From NCBI GenBank assembly GCA_036897485.1, contig JAYMTF010000021.1, positions 1-64,000 on the forward strand: a stretch of DNA of 64,000 nucleotides, given 5' to 3'. The stretch comes from Pelargonium nanum (Eukaryota; Streptophyta; Magnoliopsida; Geraniales; Geraniaceae). Below, piece after piece: positions 36,466-48,013 of this stretch (the first letter of the stretch is position 1; every line of letters starts with the position of its first letter). A program made the position numbers and the translations under genes. The notes beneath the pieces are model-generated. The model was not told where the DNA came from, made no database searches, and saw only the letters and a program-made list of their open reading frames with translations.

Positions 36466-39400
36466 TTATGCCTCAACCACTTCAAATTCAGCACCTATGG
36501 GCAGATGGTCACTTGGGTGGTGGTAGTTTGGTAATCCACCAACTATATCAGATGATTCAGGTTCTGGTAGTTCAAGGACACTGACTGGTTTTATATAGCC
36601 AGAAGGAGAAAAGAATATGTAGTCAAGGGTATTCGTGAAGTCGGGGGTGCAGTTTGTGAATGGTGGTTCTCCTCTTGTAAGAGCATAAACACTACATAGT
36701 GGAATGGGAAGCTCTTCTGTACATTCAGGAGGCACCGATGAAGAGTCGCCTGATACAAGGTATTGGTAAACCTGTAACAAAAAAGGATATGCTTAAACCA
36801 ATTTCAACAATGCATATGTGTAACTTTTGAACTTCCTGACAGAGTTGAAGTTTATTTTGTTAAAAACTAATTAACCAAAGTACATGCTAATACTATTAAC
36901 CCATAAATATTACTCCATCAGCCTCAGAATGAGTTTCTTGTCTTCTTTTTGAGAAAAATTACGGAGAAGTTAGAGTAAGTGCTGTAAATTTCTTCTTGTA
37001 TCCTCATCGACGTGTGTTGTAACAAACTTGAGGGATACTAACTTATTATAGAGATACTATTTGTAATTCATACATAACTAACTTTTTAAAAAGGGAAAGA
37101 GAACATTCATTTGGGACAAAAATACAAAACAAACAAGACACTCATTTTGGGACGGAGGGAGTACTAATTAGGCTATGCTCATCTCAAATATTGGTGTCTT
37201 TCGGTTCCTCACAAGACACCGGGAGCTTATCATATCACTTTATTTGACACTTAAAGATGATGGGCATACAAGCCACAGAAAGCAGTTTTGGGTATGACAC
37301 TAGACTGCAATTTATAGATATGAATTTTAAGAAGATTTTGGAATGTGTTACATTTCTGGTGGTTTGTGTCCCAAAATTGATTTCTAAATTTAGAGCACCA
37401 TGCCATCTATCTATGTAATATTATTTTTACCACATTTTGTTCAGTACTGATATAACCTTTGGAGGGGCAAAATATATTTTGCTAAAGTTCAATTTTCATT
37501 CTTACAGACGCAAGGACACAATTTGCTAATTCAGGTTCCAATGAACATTAGTGCTCACTGCTCACTTTGAGTATGTTCAATAACACTTTCAATTTAAAAT
37601 GGTAAGTTTGTATGGTTCAAACATGTATTATGTATACGCTGCAGATACTAACATAACCGACTGGAAAGGTCTGAACAGCAATACACAAGAAATAGCACTC
37701 AGAGAAAGACACATATTGTATGTGCGAACCTTATCCCCTGGTATTGAATTGAAGTCGCCAGCCAATATAACAGAAGGTGTACAATCAAATCTTTCAGATA
37801 CCACCGTTTTGAATTGATCTAGACGCGAAAGAAGATATTTAGCTTGTGCAAGCTTGACATCAGCCCATTCTGGATCCCTGAAGCACATATATATTAAAAT
37901 TTCAGTGATAAATTCAACTTACAACTTATTAAAGACTACAGGCTATGAAAAAAAACAAGAGATCTCATAAAAAATTAATCACTTGCCAGTAAAGGTGTGT
38001 GTTTGCAACAATAACAAGTTGATTTGAAGGATCTTTGAGTCTAAATGCAGCCATTATTCCAACACAGTCACGTTTCAATCTTACACGAGGATCATTAGGA
38101 TCGCCACGACCCTCTGCAGTAGTTTCTGGCCCCGAGCCTGAAAAGTGATATATTAATGTCCATACATATTATCTTAATAATATTCTTAAAACATAATGTA
38201 AAGTTCCAACCTTCCTTGAAAGCATATGCAAATGATTTGGATTACAACAGGGGAGTTAAATATCTAAGACAATGCAATACACAGCACATAATTTTGTAAA
38301 TGAACTTGAAATGTCCATTTAAATTCCAATCATAATTAATGGACAAGTAATTAGTTATCACTTACACATATTTACAAATATTGAAAGATTAAACTGACAC
38401 AAAAAACCAGCAATAAAAGGAAATTAACAAAATAATTACCATTTTTCGGTTCAGTTTCTTGATTTCCATCCACTTGTTTATCATCATCTGATAAGGTACC
38501 ATCCTGAACTGAGTTTACAAGATCATTGTATTCTATTTTCTCATCTAAAACCAACTCTGCACTGAAGTATACAGTACCAAAATAGGTTAATAGATATCAG
38601 ATATATTGTATGAAAAAATAACAGCATGTACTGTACCTATTGGGCTTATAAAATACGCCACACCCATCACGCTTTTTTCCATTTCTTTGAATATATATAC
38701 TTGAATACCCATGGCTCTCCATGTTTGTTTTATAAAAGGTATCATATTCATCAACTTCCTGTTGAAGCTTAAAGTGTTAATCACAATGTTAATTAAAAAA
38801 GAAACTAATAAAATAATTAACCAAATCTTCAAACAATGATTTAAGGGATCACGAGACCTGTAGACAGAGGAAGTCAGCAGCAAGGTTTTTCAATACTGTT
38901 AAAAGTGCCTGGGAACGAGCTTTCCACCTACAATGATCCACAATTAACTAGCATCAGCTGATCATATTTCTTTGATGTTAAAAAAAAATAATAGAGTTAA
39001 AACAAATAATGTCCAAAGTTTGAAATTTTACATCCCACTAAGATCCTTCTCGTTTAGGACATCAACATAAAATAAAGAGCCAACAGCGCATATTTGAACA
39101 GTTTTAGCTCTGAGAACAAAGACGTCCCCAGAATCATGATTTCTAGTGCCTTTGAAGATTTCATAGTATCATGCATTTCACATCAAAGTAAAACTACATG
39201 CAGATGGAAAATGTATGTATTTAATTAAAGAAAATCACCAAACAATTCATTATAAAAATAAAAGAAACCGAAGTTACGAGATTCACCTAAGAGAAGGAGA
39301 TGGGGAGTGTGGGAACAGCGAACTCTTCACATAAGCCTACACAGTATAGCGACTTGAAATAACTATCACACAGTGTACAACCAATAAGATAGCATTTGAA

Positions 39401-40300
39401 TAAATAAAATGAAATGGGAATGGGAAGATTCCCATTTTCATGATCAAAAGTTCCAGTCCAAACGCTACTAAGATAGAACACAGTGCATAAGATGAATGAG
39501 TTACTGTTATCACGGCAAAAAGACGGGAGAGACTTCAGTACCTGAGCCAGAATGTTGTATGAGACAAGACTGAATCGAAAACCTATAAAACACCATTACA
39601 TTTCAAATGTCATTCACACTTTGCAAATCATGAAAACCGAAAATTCACGTGTTAGCTCCATATATTTTCTTTTATTCAAAACGAAAGTTGAACAGACATT
39701 TTAAGCAGTTGTGGTCGAGCTCAGTACTTGAAAGAAACATAGCTGCAATTTAAAGTGACATGAACTATACACACAGTCACACACACACATAAATGTAACA
39801 CCATTACATTTCAAATGTCATTGCACTTTGGAAATCATGAAAACAAAAAATTCATGTGTTTACTCCACATATTTTCTCTATCCAAAATGAAAGATGAACA
39901 TGCATTTTAAGCAATTTCAGGTCAAGTTCAGTACTTTAACGAACCATACACTTTTAAGCTTGATTGGATTTGTTGTTTTGAAGTGACATGAAGTCATGAA
40001 CCATACATACCATCAGGTCTACTTCTTGAATAGAAATCGCTTCCATCAACGGATACGAATTTGGGACAGACAGGTGAGGAAGGAGGCTGCTTCTGCGGCG
40101 GCGGCGGAGATGAGCTCATCTTGCACAAACAAGCTCTGCTGATTATTGAGAAACAAACAAACAAACAAACAAAATCTATGAATCGAGCAATTGAATGTGA
40201 ATCGTAACCATGAACTGAGACTGAGATTGAGATTATACCTTGCGGTTGTGAAGGCCGGAATGGGAAGAAAGCTGGGAAGGGCTCGAAGAGGCTTTAGCAT
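36466..40300 (-). CDS. CCR4-4: CCR4 homolog 4, exo/endonuclease/phosphatase family
   Basis: Member of the EEP family close to Arabidopsis carbon catabolite repressor protein 4 homolog 4, a deadenylase-like nuclease. Ten exons join in frame: 40239-40300, 40011-40135, 39542-39582, 39287-39336, 38858-38927, 38637-38758, 38440-38561, 37987-38137, 37730-37877, 36466-36771. They give about 398 residues. Hallmarks: LVSYNILAQ, LQEVDEYD with the metal-binding Glu, ANTHLYW, AGDFNSIPGD and the terminal HPSDHLPIGAEFE. The first exon adds a basic/hydrophobic leader (MLKPLRALPSFLPIPAFTTA) that looks like an organellar presequence; a second in-frame ATG at 40119 would omit it. The intron between exons 8 and 9 is GC-AG. 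Intron 2 holds a ~210-bp duplication and intron 9 a Stowaway MITE. Confidence 0.93.
36913..37161. mobile_element. Stowaway-type MITE, copy 1
   Basis: About 250 bp flanked by TA on both sides. The left end ctccatcagcctcagaatga pairs with the right end, whose complement reads ctccctccgtcccaaaatga. It lies in the last intron of CCR4-4. It shares internal text (catacataactaac, gtgttgtaacaa) with the copy at 59859. Confidence 0.85.
39583..40010. repeat. tandem ~210-bp duplication in CCR4-4 intron 2
   Basis: Copy 1 is about 39589-39799 and copy 2 about 39800-40010. Both start caccattacatttcaaatgt and share catgaaaac, attttaagca, agtactt and aagtgacatgaa blocks. The copies are clearly diverged. They fill essentially the whole intron; copy 2 abuts the 5' splice site. 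Confidence 0.88.
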
Positions 40301-40382
40301 TATTGGAGCAGAGCTTGCGGAAGCAGCTTTGAATTTGTGCGCCGTTTATTTATGCGCACACCACAAATTCTACTGTACATGG

Positions 40383-40560
40383 TAGAGCTGCCAAATGCCG
40401 GGCCGACATCGGAAAACAGGCCCACAAATATGTATTTCGGCCGGCTTGTTTAGGGTCGAACCGATTGAACTTGGCCTAATTAGGGCTTATGGTCGATTTT
40501 GCTAGCGAAATGAGTCGCGTCCTACGGGTCATATAGCTAGCAATTAAGATCTGAACCGTT
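40383..40560. mobile_element. degenerate hAT-like repeat
   Basis: Begins tagagctgccaaatgccggg and continues with ggccgg/gggtcgaacc text, the same end and subterminal style as the elements at 32585 and 46717. The right end is not clear. It lies directly upstream of the CCR4-4 start. Confidence 0.35.
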
Positions 40561-40804
40561 TTCTGTTTACAGATTCGGGTCACTTGAGATGAGACCAATC
40601 AACTTCTCGGCTAGAGGGAATATGCTCATTTTAGTGTAAATTTGAACCGCTAATTAGATGAATTGACTTTTTCTCATATTGGGATAAAATTGGATATTTT
40701 CAACGTTGACTCTGAAAAATTCAATCTAAAACTTAAATCGCTAATATTGGTCATGTCTTGTGCAAACTACTAGGCCCAAAGGATACAAATTTTGCAACCG
40801 GAAC

Positions 40805-40868
40805 TCTAAGACAACATAAGAGATTCTCAAGAGTCTAAGACAACATAAGAGATTCTCAAGAGTCTAAG
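40805..40868. repeat. 28-bp tandem duplication
   Basis: ctaagacaacataagagatt followed by ctcaagag occurs twice without interruption, then once more in part (ctaagactcaag). Confidence 0.9.
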
Positions 40869-41325
40869 ACTCAAGGCTATTTGGGTTGTCTACTTGGATT
40901 GTCTTTAGAGATAAAATGTCAATAAAGATAGCTAGAATGAGATAATATATCAGCTGTCAGTTGCACCAACTCACATGAATATCAATGCTTCTATTGCAGT
41001 TCTGTATACCAAAATATGATTGATTTTAAGTTGCAACATTGCTTTAATAACTTAAGATGACAAGTCATATGTTTACTAGAACTAACATAACCACCAAGTT
41101 TGGAGCTGCCTCGTATCAGTCCATCCTCCATCAAGCTCATTAGTAGCTGAGTAGTCACTAGTTTCAACTTTTGAGCTTGCTACAAGCATATTATATCATT
41201 CACATGAAAACAGTATTGACAATAACAAAATGATTACATACCCAATCTCTGTTTTGTATTCAATGGGGTTGTGAATACAAAGACATAATGAGCAAGCTTG
41301 TATAAGAGTTTAAGTTACAACTTAC

Positions 41326-41875
41326 AACAATGGCAGAAGCAACCAAAGTAGCATTAAGTTGTTGACAATACACAAGAAATCAAGCCAAACACCAATACTG
41401 CCATGTTTAAATTACAACTATCAACAATGACAGAAGCAACCGAAGCACCATTATGCTGTCATCAATACACAAGAAATGATACCCAACACAGCAACGCCAA
41501 TACTATCAAGTTTATGTTCCAAGTTACGACAATGGCAGAAGCAAATCAAACCGCCATTATGTTGTAAACATATATAAGAAAATGCCAAACCATCAATGCT
41601 ACCAAGTTTAAATTACAACTAAAAACAATGTCAGGAAGCAATCAAAGTACCATTATGCTGTCAATGATACACAAGAAATCATCACCCCAATACGAATGCT
41701 ACTGAGTTTAAATTCCAACTACAACAATGAAATAAGCAACGAAAGCACCATTCGGTTGTCAACAATACATAAGAGATCATGCCAAACACCAATACTACCA
41801 TGTTTAAATTACAACTAACAACAATGCATACAATAATACACAAGAAATCATCCCAACACCAATGCTACCTTTGAG
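41326..41875. repeat. minisatellite, ~98-bp unit, about 5.5 copies
   Basis: Units start near 41326, 41423, 41528, 41624, 41723 and 41820. The common plan is aacaatggcagaagcaa, then ccattatg.tgtcaa, then atacacaagaaatca, then caccaatactacca, then gtttaaattacaact. Copies differ from each other by substitutions and small indels, so the array is old. It ends about 200 bp past the stop of the DUF1764 gene. Confidence 0.9.
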
Positions 41876-42078
41876 AACTTGTCATTCAAATACGAATTTG
41901 AGGTGGCTTTTACTTCAAGTTAACATTGTTCTAGCTAGTATACACCAAAAGAAGCAAATTTGATCTCAACTATGCTAAAAGCAAATCACCAAAACTTATA
42001 AAAGAGAGAGCTTTTGAGGTAAAATTCAGAGCCCAGTTCACTACTTGTTGGTGCCTCGGGACTCCTCCGAGTAGCCGA

Positions 42079-42483
42079 TCAAAAACAACACGAGCAATCA
42101 AATGGACAAAGTGGTGTTCCTCCAGCGTCTCCCTTACCAATACCTAGCTCTTCTGCAGTGTAAACCGCAAGTCCGTCATTAGTTCTCTTTCTAGACCGAG
42201 AAGGTGGCTCCACGAACCCGTCCTCTTCAGAAATTCTGCTCTTTTTCTTCTTCAACTTACTCTTTTTCTTGACCTCCTTAGGCTTTTCTGTGTCATCTTC
42301 ATTAACCTTCTCAGTCTTTTCAGATTCAAGCTTCTTCCTTTTTTTACTGGAAAATATTTCATCAATCTCATTACCAGATTTTTTCAGGTCCGAAGATGAT
42401 TTCTTCTCCTTCTCAATGACTTCAACAGCCACAGGACTCTCTTGAGCTTCTTTAGCTTTCTTCGACGAACTCTTTTTAGGCAT
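42079..42483 (-). CDS. DUF1764 family protein
   Basis: A 134-residue, highly charged protein. The N-terminal two thirds are Lys/Glu/Ser-rich and look disordered, with basic runs such as KKKSKLKKKKS that would suit nuclear or nucleolar targeting. The C-terminus has the conserved DUF1764 signature: RTNDGLAVYTAEELGIGK and the terminal GGTPLCPFDCSCCF with its Cys cluster. The family is found across eukaryotes and has no settled function. The ATG at 42483 starts MPKKSSSK; upstream in-frame codons read through the leader. A 5' UTR intron is likely, with a donor (caag/gtaagc) near 42658 and an acceptor near 42507. Confidence 0.85.
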   Translation of the reverse strand: MPKKSSSKKAKEAQESPVAVEVIEKEKKSSSDLKKSGNEIDEIFSSKKRKKLESEKTEKVNEDDTEKPKEVKKKSKLKKKKSRISEEDGFVEPPSRSRKRTNDGLAVYTAEELGIGKGDAGGTPLCPFDCSCCF

Positions 42484-43607
42484 TTTGTGTATAAAAAAAT
42501 TCAAATCCTGTTCGTGTCGCAAACAGATTTATGAACATTCAGAATAAAATTGCAGGCTCAATTGTGTATCAACTAGCTAGGCTAGGTCAGGTCGCGAAAT
42601 TCACGGAAGAGAAGCAGAGCAAAATCGAAAACGGTGAATTGAAAAGGAGAAGAGCTTACCTTGAATCAGCGTACAGATGGTGATGTGAAACGCTCGTCGC
42701 CGGCACCGGAAAACAAGGACGAATGTGGCTCGCTCGGCCTCGGCGGAGTAGAATGGTTGTTCTTGTCTTCTTCTAGCTCAGCTGTAACTGTAATGAGTAA
42801 GAGAAGCAGAGAGCAAAACCCTACAATTTAGAATTTACTTGATAAGCTATTTGGGCCGGACTTTGTTTGAATAGTAATGGGCTGGGCCACATATCTCAAC
42901 TAAAGCCCATAAAAGCCCGAATTATATATATGACACGAATATTAATCATGTCGGTTTTGTGTTAACCCGTATAGTAAATGGTCAACCTCTCAACAACATA
43001 AACTTTACACAACATAACATATGATGATTAAATCCTCGGATTATAATGGTTTTGCTGAAATTATTGATAGTTGACATTTTCCACCTAAAACTTGAATTTT
43101 GATTCAAAACCCGTGGCTCTTTTCGGTCGTAGCTGAATTTAGAATTTACAATTTAGAACTGACTTTATAAGCACTCGCAATATGATTTAATTGACCTTCG
43201 AGTCGAGTAAATTCGTTTATTTTATGCAAAGGAAGTTTAATGATTCCGACACTTGAGACACTTGAAACCCGGATGAATTTGACCGACCCGTTAAGGCCCC
43301 GTATTTGTCGTCTCTAACCGGGTTAGGTCTTTCTAACTAGAACAAAAATGGGTCTACAATGGGTTGGGCCAAAAACCCGCATTATTCTACCGTTACTCAC
43401 TCCGAGCTGAGACCGAGCTGTGCGCTTGTGCCGGTGCGTTGCAGCTTCAGCCGAAGAAGCCAGAAGTTGCTCCAATTGGCTTTCACTTTCTTCCCAGTTC
43501 AGTTCAGTTCAGTTATCAACCACACCAGAAATTAGTTTTTCTTTTCTTTTTTTTCTTGTTCCTTATGTTTATAATGAATTTGTTTCCTTTTTTTTAGCTA
43601 AGTATCG
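42484..43607. other. divergent promoter region
   Basis: Holds the DUF1764 leader (about 42484-42790) and the leader of the plus-strand gene starting at 43608, whose 5' UTR probably ends with an intron closing at the acceptor ttttttttag near 43597. Between them, 42900-43330 is degenerate repeat text (tgacacgaatattaatcatg, acccgttaaggccccg). Confidence 0.45.
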
Positions 43608-46408
43608 ATGGATTGGTCTTTTGTTCGCAAGACCTGGGAAAAGTGGGCTTCTACTAATATTGGCTCTTCTGGTCAGTATCGATCTCAAATCAAGCTTTTC
43701 ATGGTTATATTAAGGTTCATGAACTAATTTGGTTGTTGCAATTTGCAGGACAGCCTCTGAAGGCTGCTTTGTTACTTAATCATGATCCCACTGGACCTTC
43801 TCGTCTCTTGTCTACAATGTAAGGTTAATCCAAATTATTGTTCGAATGTTTTTGGTTTAGGGTACAATGTGTTCTACATAGTTGTCAAATGATAGATCTT
43901 TGTGCTTATTTCCTTCAAAATGCATGACTTGTTCCTAGTTTTCTTAAATCTGTTGATTTCTTTTTTTGTTTACTTGATGTGTTTGACTTTAAGTAAACTA
44001 ATATACTATAAAACCTGCAAGAATTTTGTTTCGTTGAGAACGAGAACTAGTAGCTCTTTCGGGGGCACAATGCCTATGACTATGCCAAATTTGTGGGAGT
44101 ATCTAAATACTTACAAATTGCTCAACTCAAGCTACTTGTAGTTCCTACTTTCTCAATCATTTTGAGTCAGAATAGAATCTGGACACACAAGTGGTGATAG
44201 TCCCTATTTTTTTGCTTTAGAATTTCTTAACTCGAGGTACTTGTAGTTAATATACAATAAAATCTGGAAGAATTTTGTTTTGGTTGAGAACGAGTAGCTC
44301 GTATGGTTGTTCAGTGCCTATGACTATGCAAACAAATTGCGAGTAATATCTACTTGCTGCTTGATCTTGTAAAAAGTGCCTCAAATTTAGCATTTGTTAA
44401 CTTATCACAAATGAGTCAATGTTCTTTTTTTAGGTTTCTGCATTTCACAGAAACAAATGAGTCCACTAGAATTCCGACCCATCAACCCCCACTCAAGCTC
44501 CTCTCTCATCCATGCCCTAGTTTCTGCACCAGATTTTGAGTTGTTATGCTATTGCTGCTTCTATATTTGTCCATATTAAGATTTAGATCCTTAGATTTTA
44601 TCGAGGAAGCTGAAGATTTTGTTGGAACCTAATAAATATTCATCTTTCTCTATCCTCTTGAGTCTTGAGAGTCTTCATTTTCTTGCCTTAGAATTACTTA
44701 ACTCAAGCTACTTATTGTTGGATGCATAGCATATTCCTTCGTGAGATACACTTTGGATCACTTCATTGGTATCTCCTTTTTGTTTGAAGTGTGGATTGAG
44801 AAGAGTCGGGTTACATTTTATGGGTAATTGATCAATAACATAATGATTATGTTAAGGTTACAGAAGCATTAATGCTCCAGTGACCTATCCCTTAAGCTCT
44901 GTGATTACCTAGGTTGTCTGCAAATTTTGTGTACCCTTTTGAAAGCTAGGTCCCTCTGTTTCTACCACATACATGTGATAATGATTGCCTTCTAGAATCA
45001 GTGTTAGTGAGTGCTTGCATATACTCTTTTTGATGTTATGTTGTATTGTGAAGATTCATCAACTTAAATAGAGTTTCATTATTTTCTTCTATCTAGAACA
45101 GTATTTGAATGTTGATTTGGGTGCCTGCAGTGCAGAACAAGAAGGAATCAACGTTAATCCAATTGAATTGGGTCAATTTGTTGATTTCATTAAACGAGAC
45201 AAACTCCAGACGGATAGCTTCATTATTGGGCAAAACCAATGTAAGTTCTGTTCAAGCTGCAAATGTAATGCTGAATGGTTTTCCTTGATTGCTTCTGAAG
45301 GGACTCAAAATGATTCAGTGACAACCCAAATTCTTAACAATAATAATGGATTCAATAGGGTAGTTAAAGGGTCAGATAATGTTTATTTGCTAGCCTGGAT
45401 TTTGATAAATGTTTCTTTCTGTCTGCCTCTCGTTTCTCATATATAACTAAAATGTTGGTCATATTTCCTGGTTGTCTTGTACTCAGTTTTGCATGCATGT
45501 GGAGTTTCCAACATAGTGATTGAGATAAAGGCTAACCGACATTGAGAACCTAAACATGGATTTTAGCAAAAGAAATTTAAATATTTTATTTTCTATCTTG
45601 AATATTAGCAAATTGATTAATGTTCATCCAGTTGTGAATTGAACTCTTAAGACTTATTGTGTGATATGACGTGCAAGGTGAATGTTATGCAATTAGCACT
45701 GATGGGTTTGCTCTGCTATTCATGTTTGCTATCTGTATCCATCCCCTATACTATCTGTCCCAAAATGATCATCCACTTTTCCATTTTTGTAAAAATTAAG
45801 GATAAGTTTCCCCTTTATATACCCCCAAGTGCTCTTGCCGTAGCAAACTCAAGGATTCTAAATAACTTATCTTAAGAATTTTGGTTGTAATTCATGCATA
45901 ACTAACAATCAAGCATTCAAAAAAAGAAAAGTGGGCACACATTTTGGGACTATTGTTTAACGGAATAGGACACTCATTTTGGGACAGAGCCCGGAGGGAG
46001 TACATCTTTTGTCGTGTTCACTTTGTGAGTCCAGCTTGTTATCTTTGCCTGAGTAATATGATTTTACAATATGGTTGATCGTATACTTCTGACAGACTTG
46101 GTCATATCCATTCACGAGAATTGGTTCTGCGCAAGGTGTATAAACACATCAAAACCTGCTGGTGAAGGTGCTATTGTTATGCAGACAGCATCGTTCATTT
46201 TAGTTGCATTGTAAGCTTTACTCGTTTTTGTTGGCTCAGTTCACTTCCCATACGGATCTCATCAAGGTAAATGCGTAAACATCATATATGGAATTTAACG
46301 TAATGTCTCCCGTCGCACTGCAGGTATGACGGGTCAATAGGATCAGCGACCCGTGCCATGGTAGCTGTTGATCAGTTTGCATGGCAGTTGAGTAGAAAGC
46401 ATCTCTGA
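43608..46408 (+). CDS. conserved-looking plant protein of unknown function
   Basis: Five exons with consistent splice sites and phases (43608-43671, 43749-43818, 45131-45240, 46096-46210, 46324-46408) encode about 147 residues. The start reads MDWSFVRKTWEKWASTNIGS. The middle has PTGPSRLLSTIAEQEG and VDFIKRDKLQTDSFIIG. A pair of cysteines follows in NWFCARC, then VALYDGSIGSATRAMVAVDQF and the end WQLSRKHL. I believe similar proteins occur across land plants but I cannot name a domain or function. There is no signal peptide and no transmembrane helix. Clean splicing in four introns makes this a real gene. Intron 2 is 1.3 kb and carries an internal duplication; intron 3 carries a Stowaway MITE. 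Confidence 0.82.
43999..44360. repeat. intronic direct duplication, ~248-bp period
   Basis: The segment starting 43999 (taatatactataaaacctgc) recurs at 44247 (taatatacaataaaatctgg) and continues with gaattttgttt, gttgagaacgag and gcctatgactatgc. A shorter motif, ttaactcaagctacttgtag or close variants, occurs at about 44120, 44226 and 44697. All lie in intron 2 of the gene at 43608. Confidence 0.8.
45751..46000. mobile_element. Stowaway-type MITE, copy 2
   Basis: Flanked by TA. Left end ctatctgtcccaaaatgatc; right end tcattttgggacagag, with cggagggag closing. Internal text ttcatgcataactaac matches copies 1 and 3. It lies in the third intron of the gene at 43608. Confidence 0.82.
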
Positions 46409-48013
46409 TCTCAACGTCCGCAATGATCCCGGTGCTTGCTTGCTGAGGCACTTTTGTGAGTAACAACCATGCAGAAGTGTTTGAACATTAATGTGCCTAA
46501 TTCATGATCTTTTTGTGGATCTTGTATGTTCAGTTTTGTATACAACAATGAGATGTGGAAGTTGATTTAATGTGAATTGGTGTGCATTTTGGTTAGCTCT
46601 ATGTGATCATGAAGCAAAGAAAAATGGATCCCTATGGTTTGTTGGATCTGCCAAACTTCCCAGCAATAATTGCTTTGATTAATCTGAGATTGCCAATGGT
46701 ATTGAGATGATTTTTACAGTTTTAGCCTTGGGTCGGGCCATATACCGATCCACAATTAATGTGGGTCGGGTTACGCCTTTTCCAATCCGAACCTGAAAAA
46801 GTCCAACATAAAATGTGGAATGCCAGCTCTACCCCCAATCCTTGGGGTTTTGTTTCATGTGGCTGGGAGTAATGGGGACCATGTGTTGTGGGTTGGGTTG
46901 GAAACAAGTCTTGGTCAATACTCAACACAGTGGCTATGCTTGTTTTCCACATAAATGTTGTCAATCACAATTCACAAACCTCTGCCTCTGGCTCTGCCTC
47001 TGCTGCTCCTCACTGCACATTACTCATCAACAGTGATGTTTGATGGCAACCAATCTGCACAACAAGATGAAAACCAAATCTACCTTTACTTTCATGTAAT
47101 TTTGGAAATAAACAAGTAATCATATTATTATGGATAATTTGAGTAAAACAATACAATTATGAGTATGAAAAAGATGGCTTGGCTGGTCCTGAAAAACACT
47201 AAATAGCTTGTACTATTAGGTAAAGGTAGGGCAAGGTGTGGGGCTATATTAGTATTGCAAATACATACTATACTACACTATAAATTTAAATTTTGAAATC
47301 TAACATTGTGGTAACATGCAAGTGTTCGGTAGATTTAGAGTTAATAATTTGGATTTGAACTGTACAGTACCCTGGTAGAGCGTGTGCGGGCTCAAGCCTG
47401 TTTATGCGTGTTGTGTCAAGAAATGCGCCCGTTTGAACAATTTTTTATTTTTAGATCCACTAATCAGATGACTCATAGTTAGCTCGGTCATTTGTTTTCA
47501 TAAATCAAACCACAATTCACACGTAAAACTTGAAATCCGCTCTAAAATTCGCACTTTACATTCCTTTTAAGTTAGAACCGGATTATATTTTCTTAATTCC
47601 GAAATTGATCCGAAATTTGAATTGTCAGAATTTATCTAATAGAGAAATAGGAAGAGGCTCGGTGGCATCGATATGTGATACTCAAATCGCTTTCTCTTTC
47701 TTTCTTAGAAAAAAAGCTTTAAGTTGAAGCACTCTCTTTCTGCAAGTTGCTTTGTCTCTTTCCATTCCAATTTCTCTGCTCAGTTCTGACCCAAAATGCT
47801 ATGGCTATTGAACCATCTTCCTCAATCAGCTTCACAAACCAGAACTTGAGCTTCTGTGCTTTTCGCTAGCTGTATCTACATCTAGATCTGAAGACGACGA
47901 CGACGACGAAGAAGATGAAGAATCTGAACCTGTAAAGCTATAAAGCTGTAAAGCTCGCTAATGAGTTCCGTTCAGTTCTGTATCTGAATCGTATTTATCT
48001 GCCATTGCCAAAT
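46409..48013. other. intergenic plus leader of the RING gene
   Basis: No gene was seen. A short hAT-like element is listed at 46717. From about 47700 a C/T-rich stretch (cactctctttctgcaag) and the region to 48013 look like the 5' leader of the RING gene. It contains several short upstream reading frames, at 47796, 47802 and about 47913. Confidence 0.45.
46717..46831. mobile_element. short non-autonomous hAT-like element
   Basis: The right end tgccagctcta is the complement of tagagctggca. The left part, about 46717 (cagttttagccttgggtcgg), shows the gggtcggg subterminal style. Ends and age are uncertain. Confidence 0.4.

Larger units (their letters stand above)
40301..42078. other. intergenic between CCR4-4 and the DUF1764 gene
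   Basis: No gene was seen. It holds a hAT-like end near 40383, a 28-bp tandem pair at 40805 and the minisatellite at 41326, each listed separately. The last part is probably 3' UTR of the DUF1764 gene. Confidence 0.4.
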
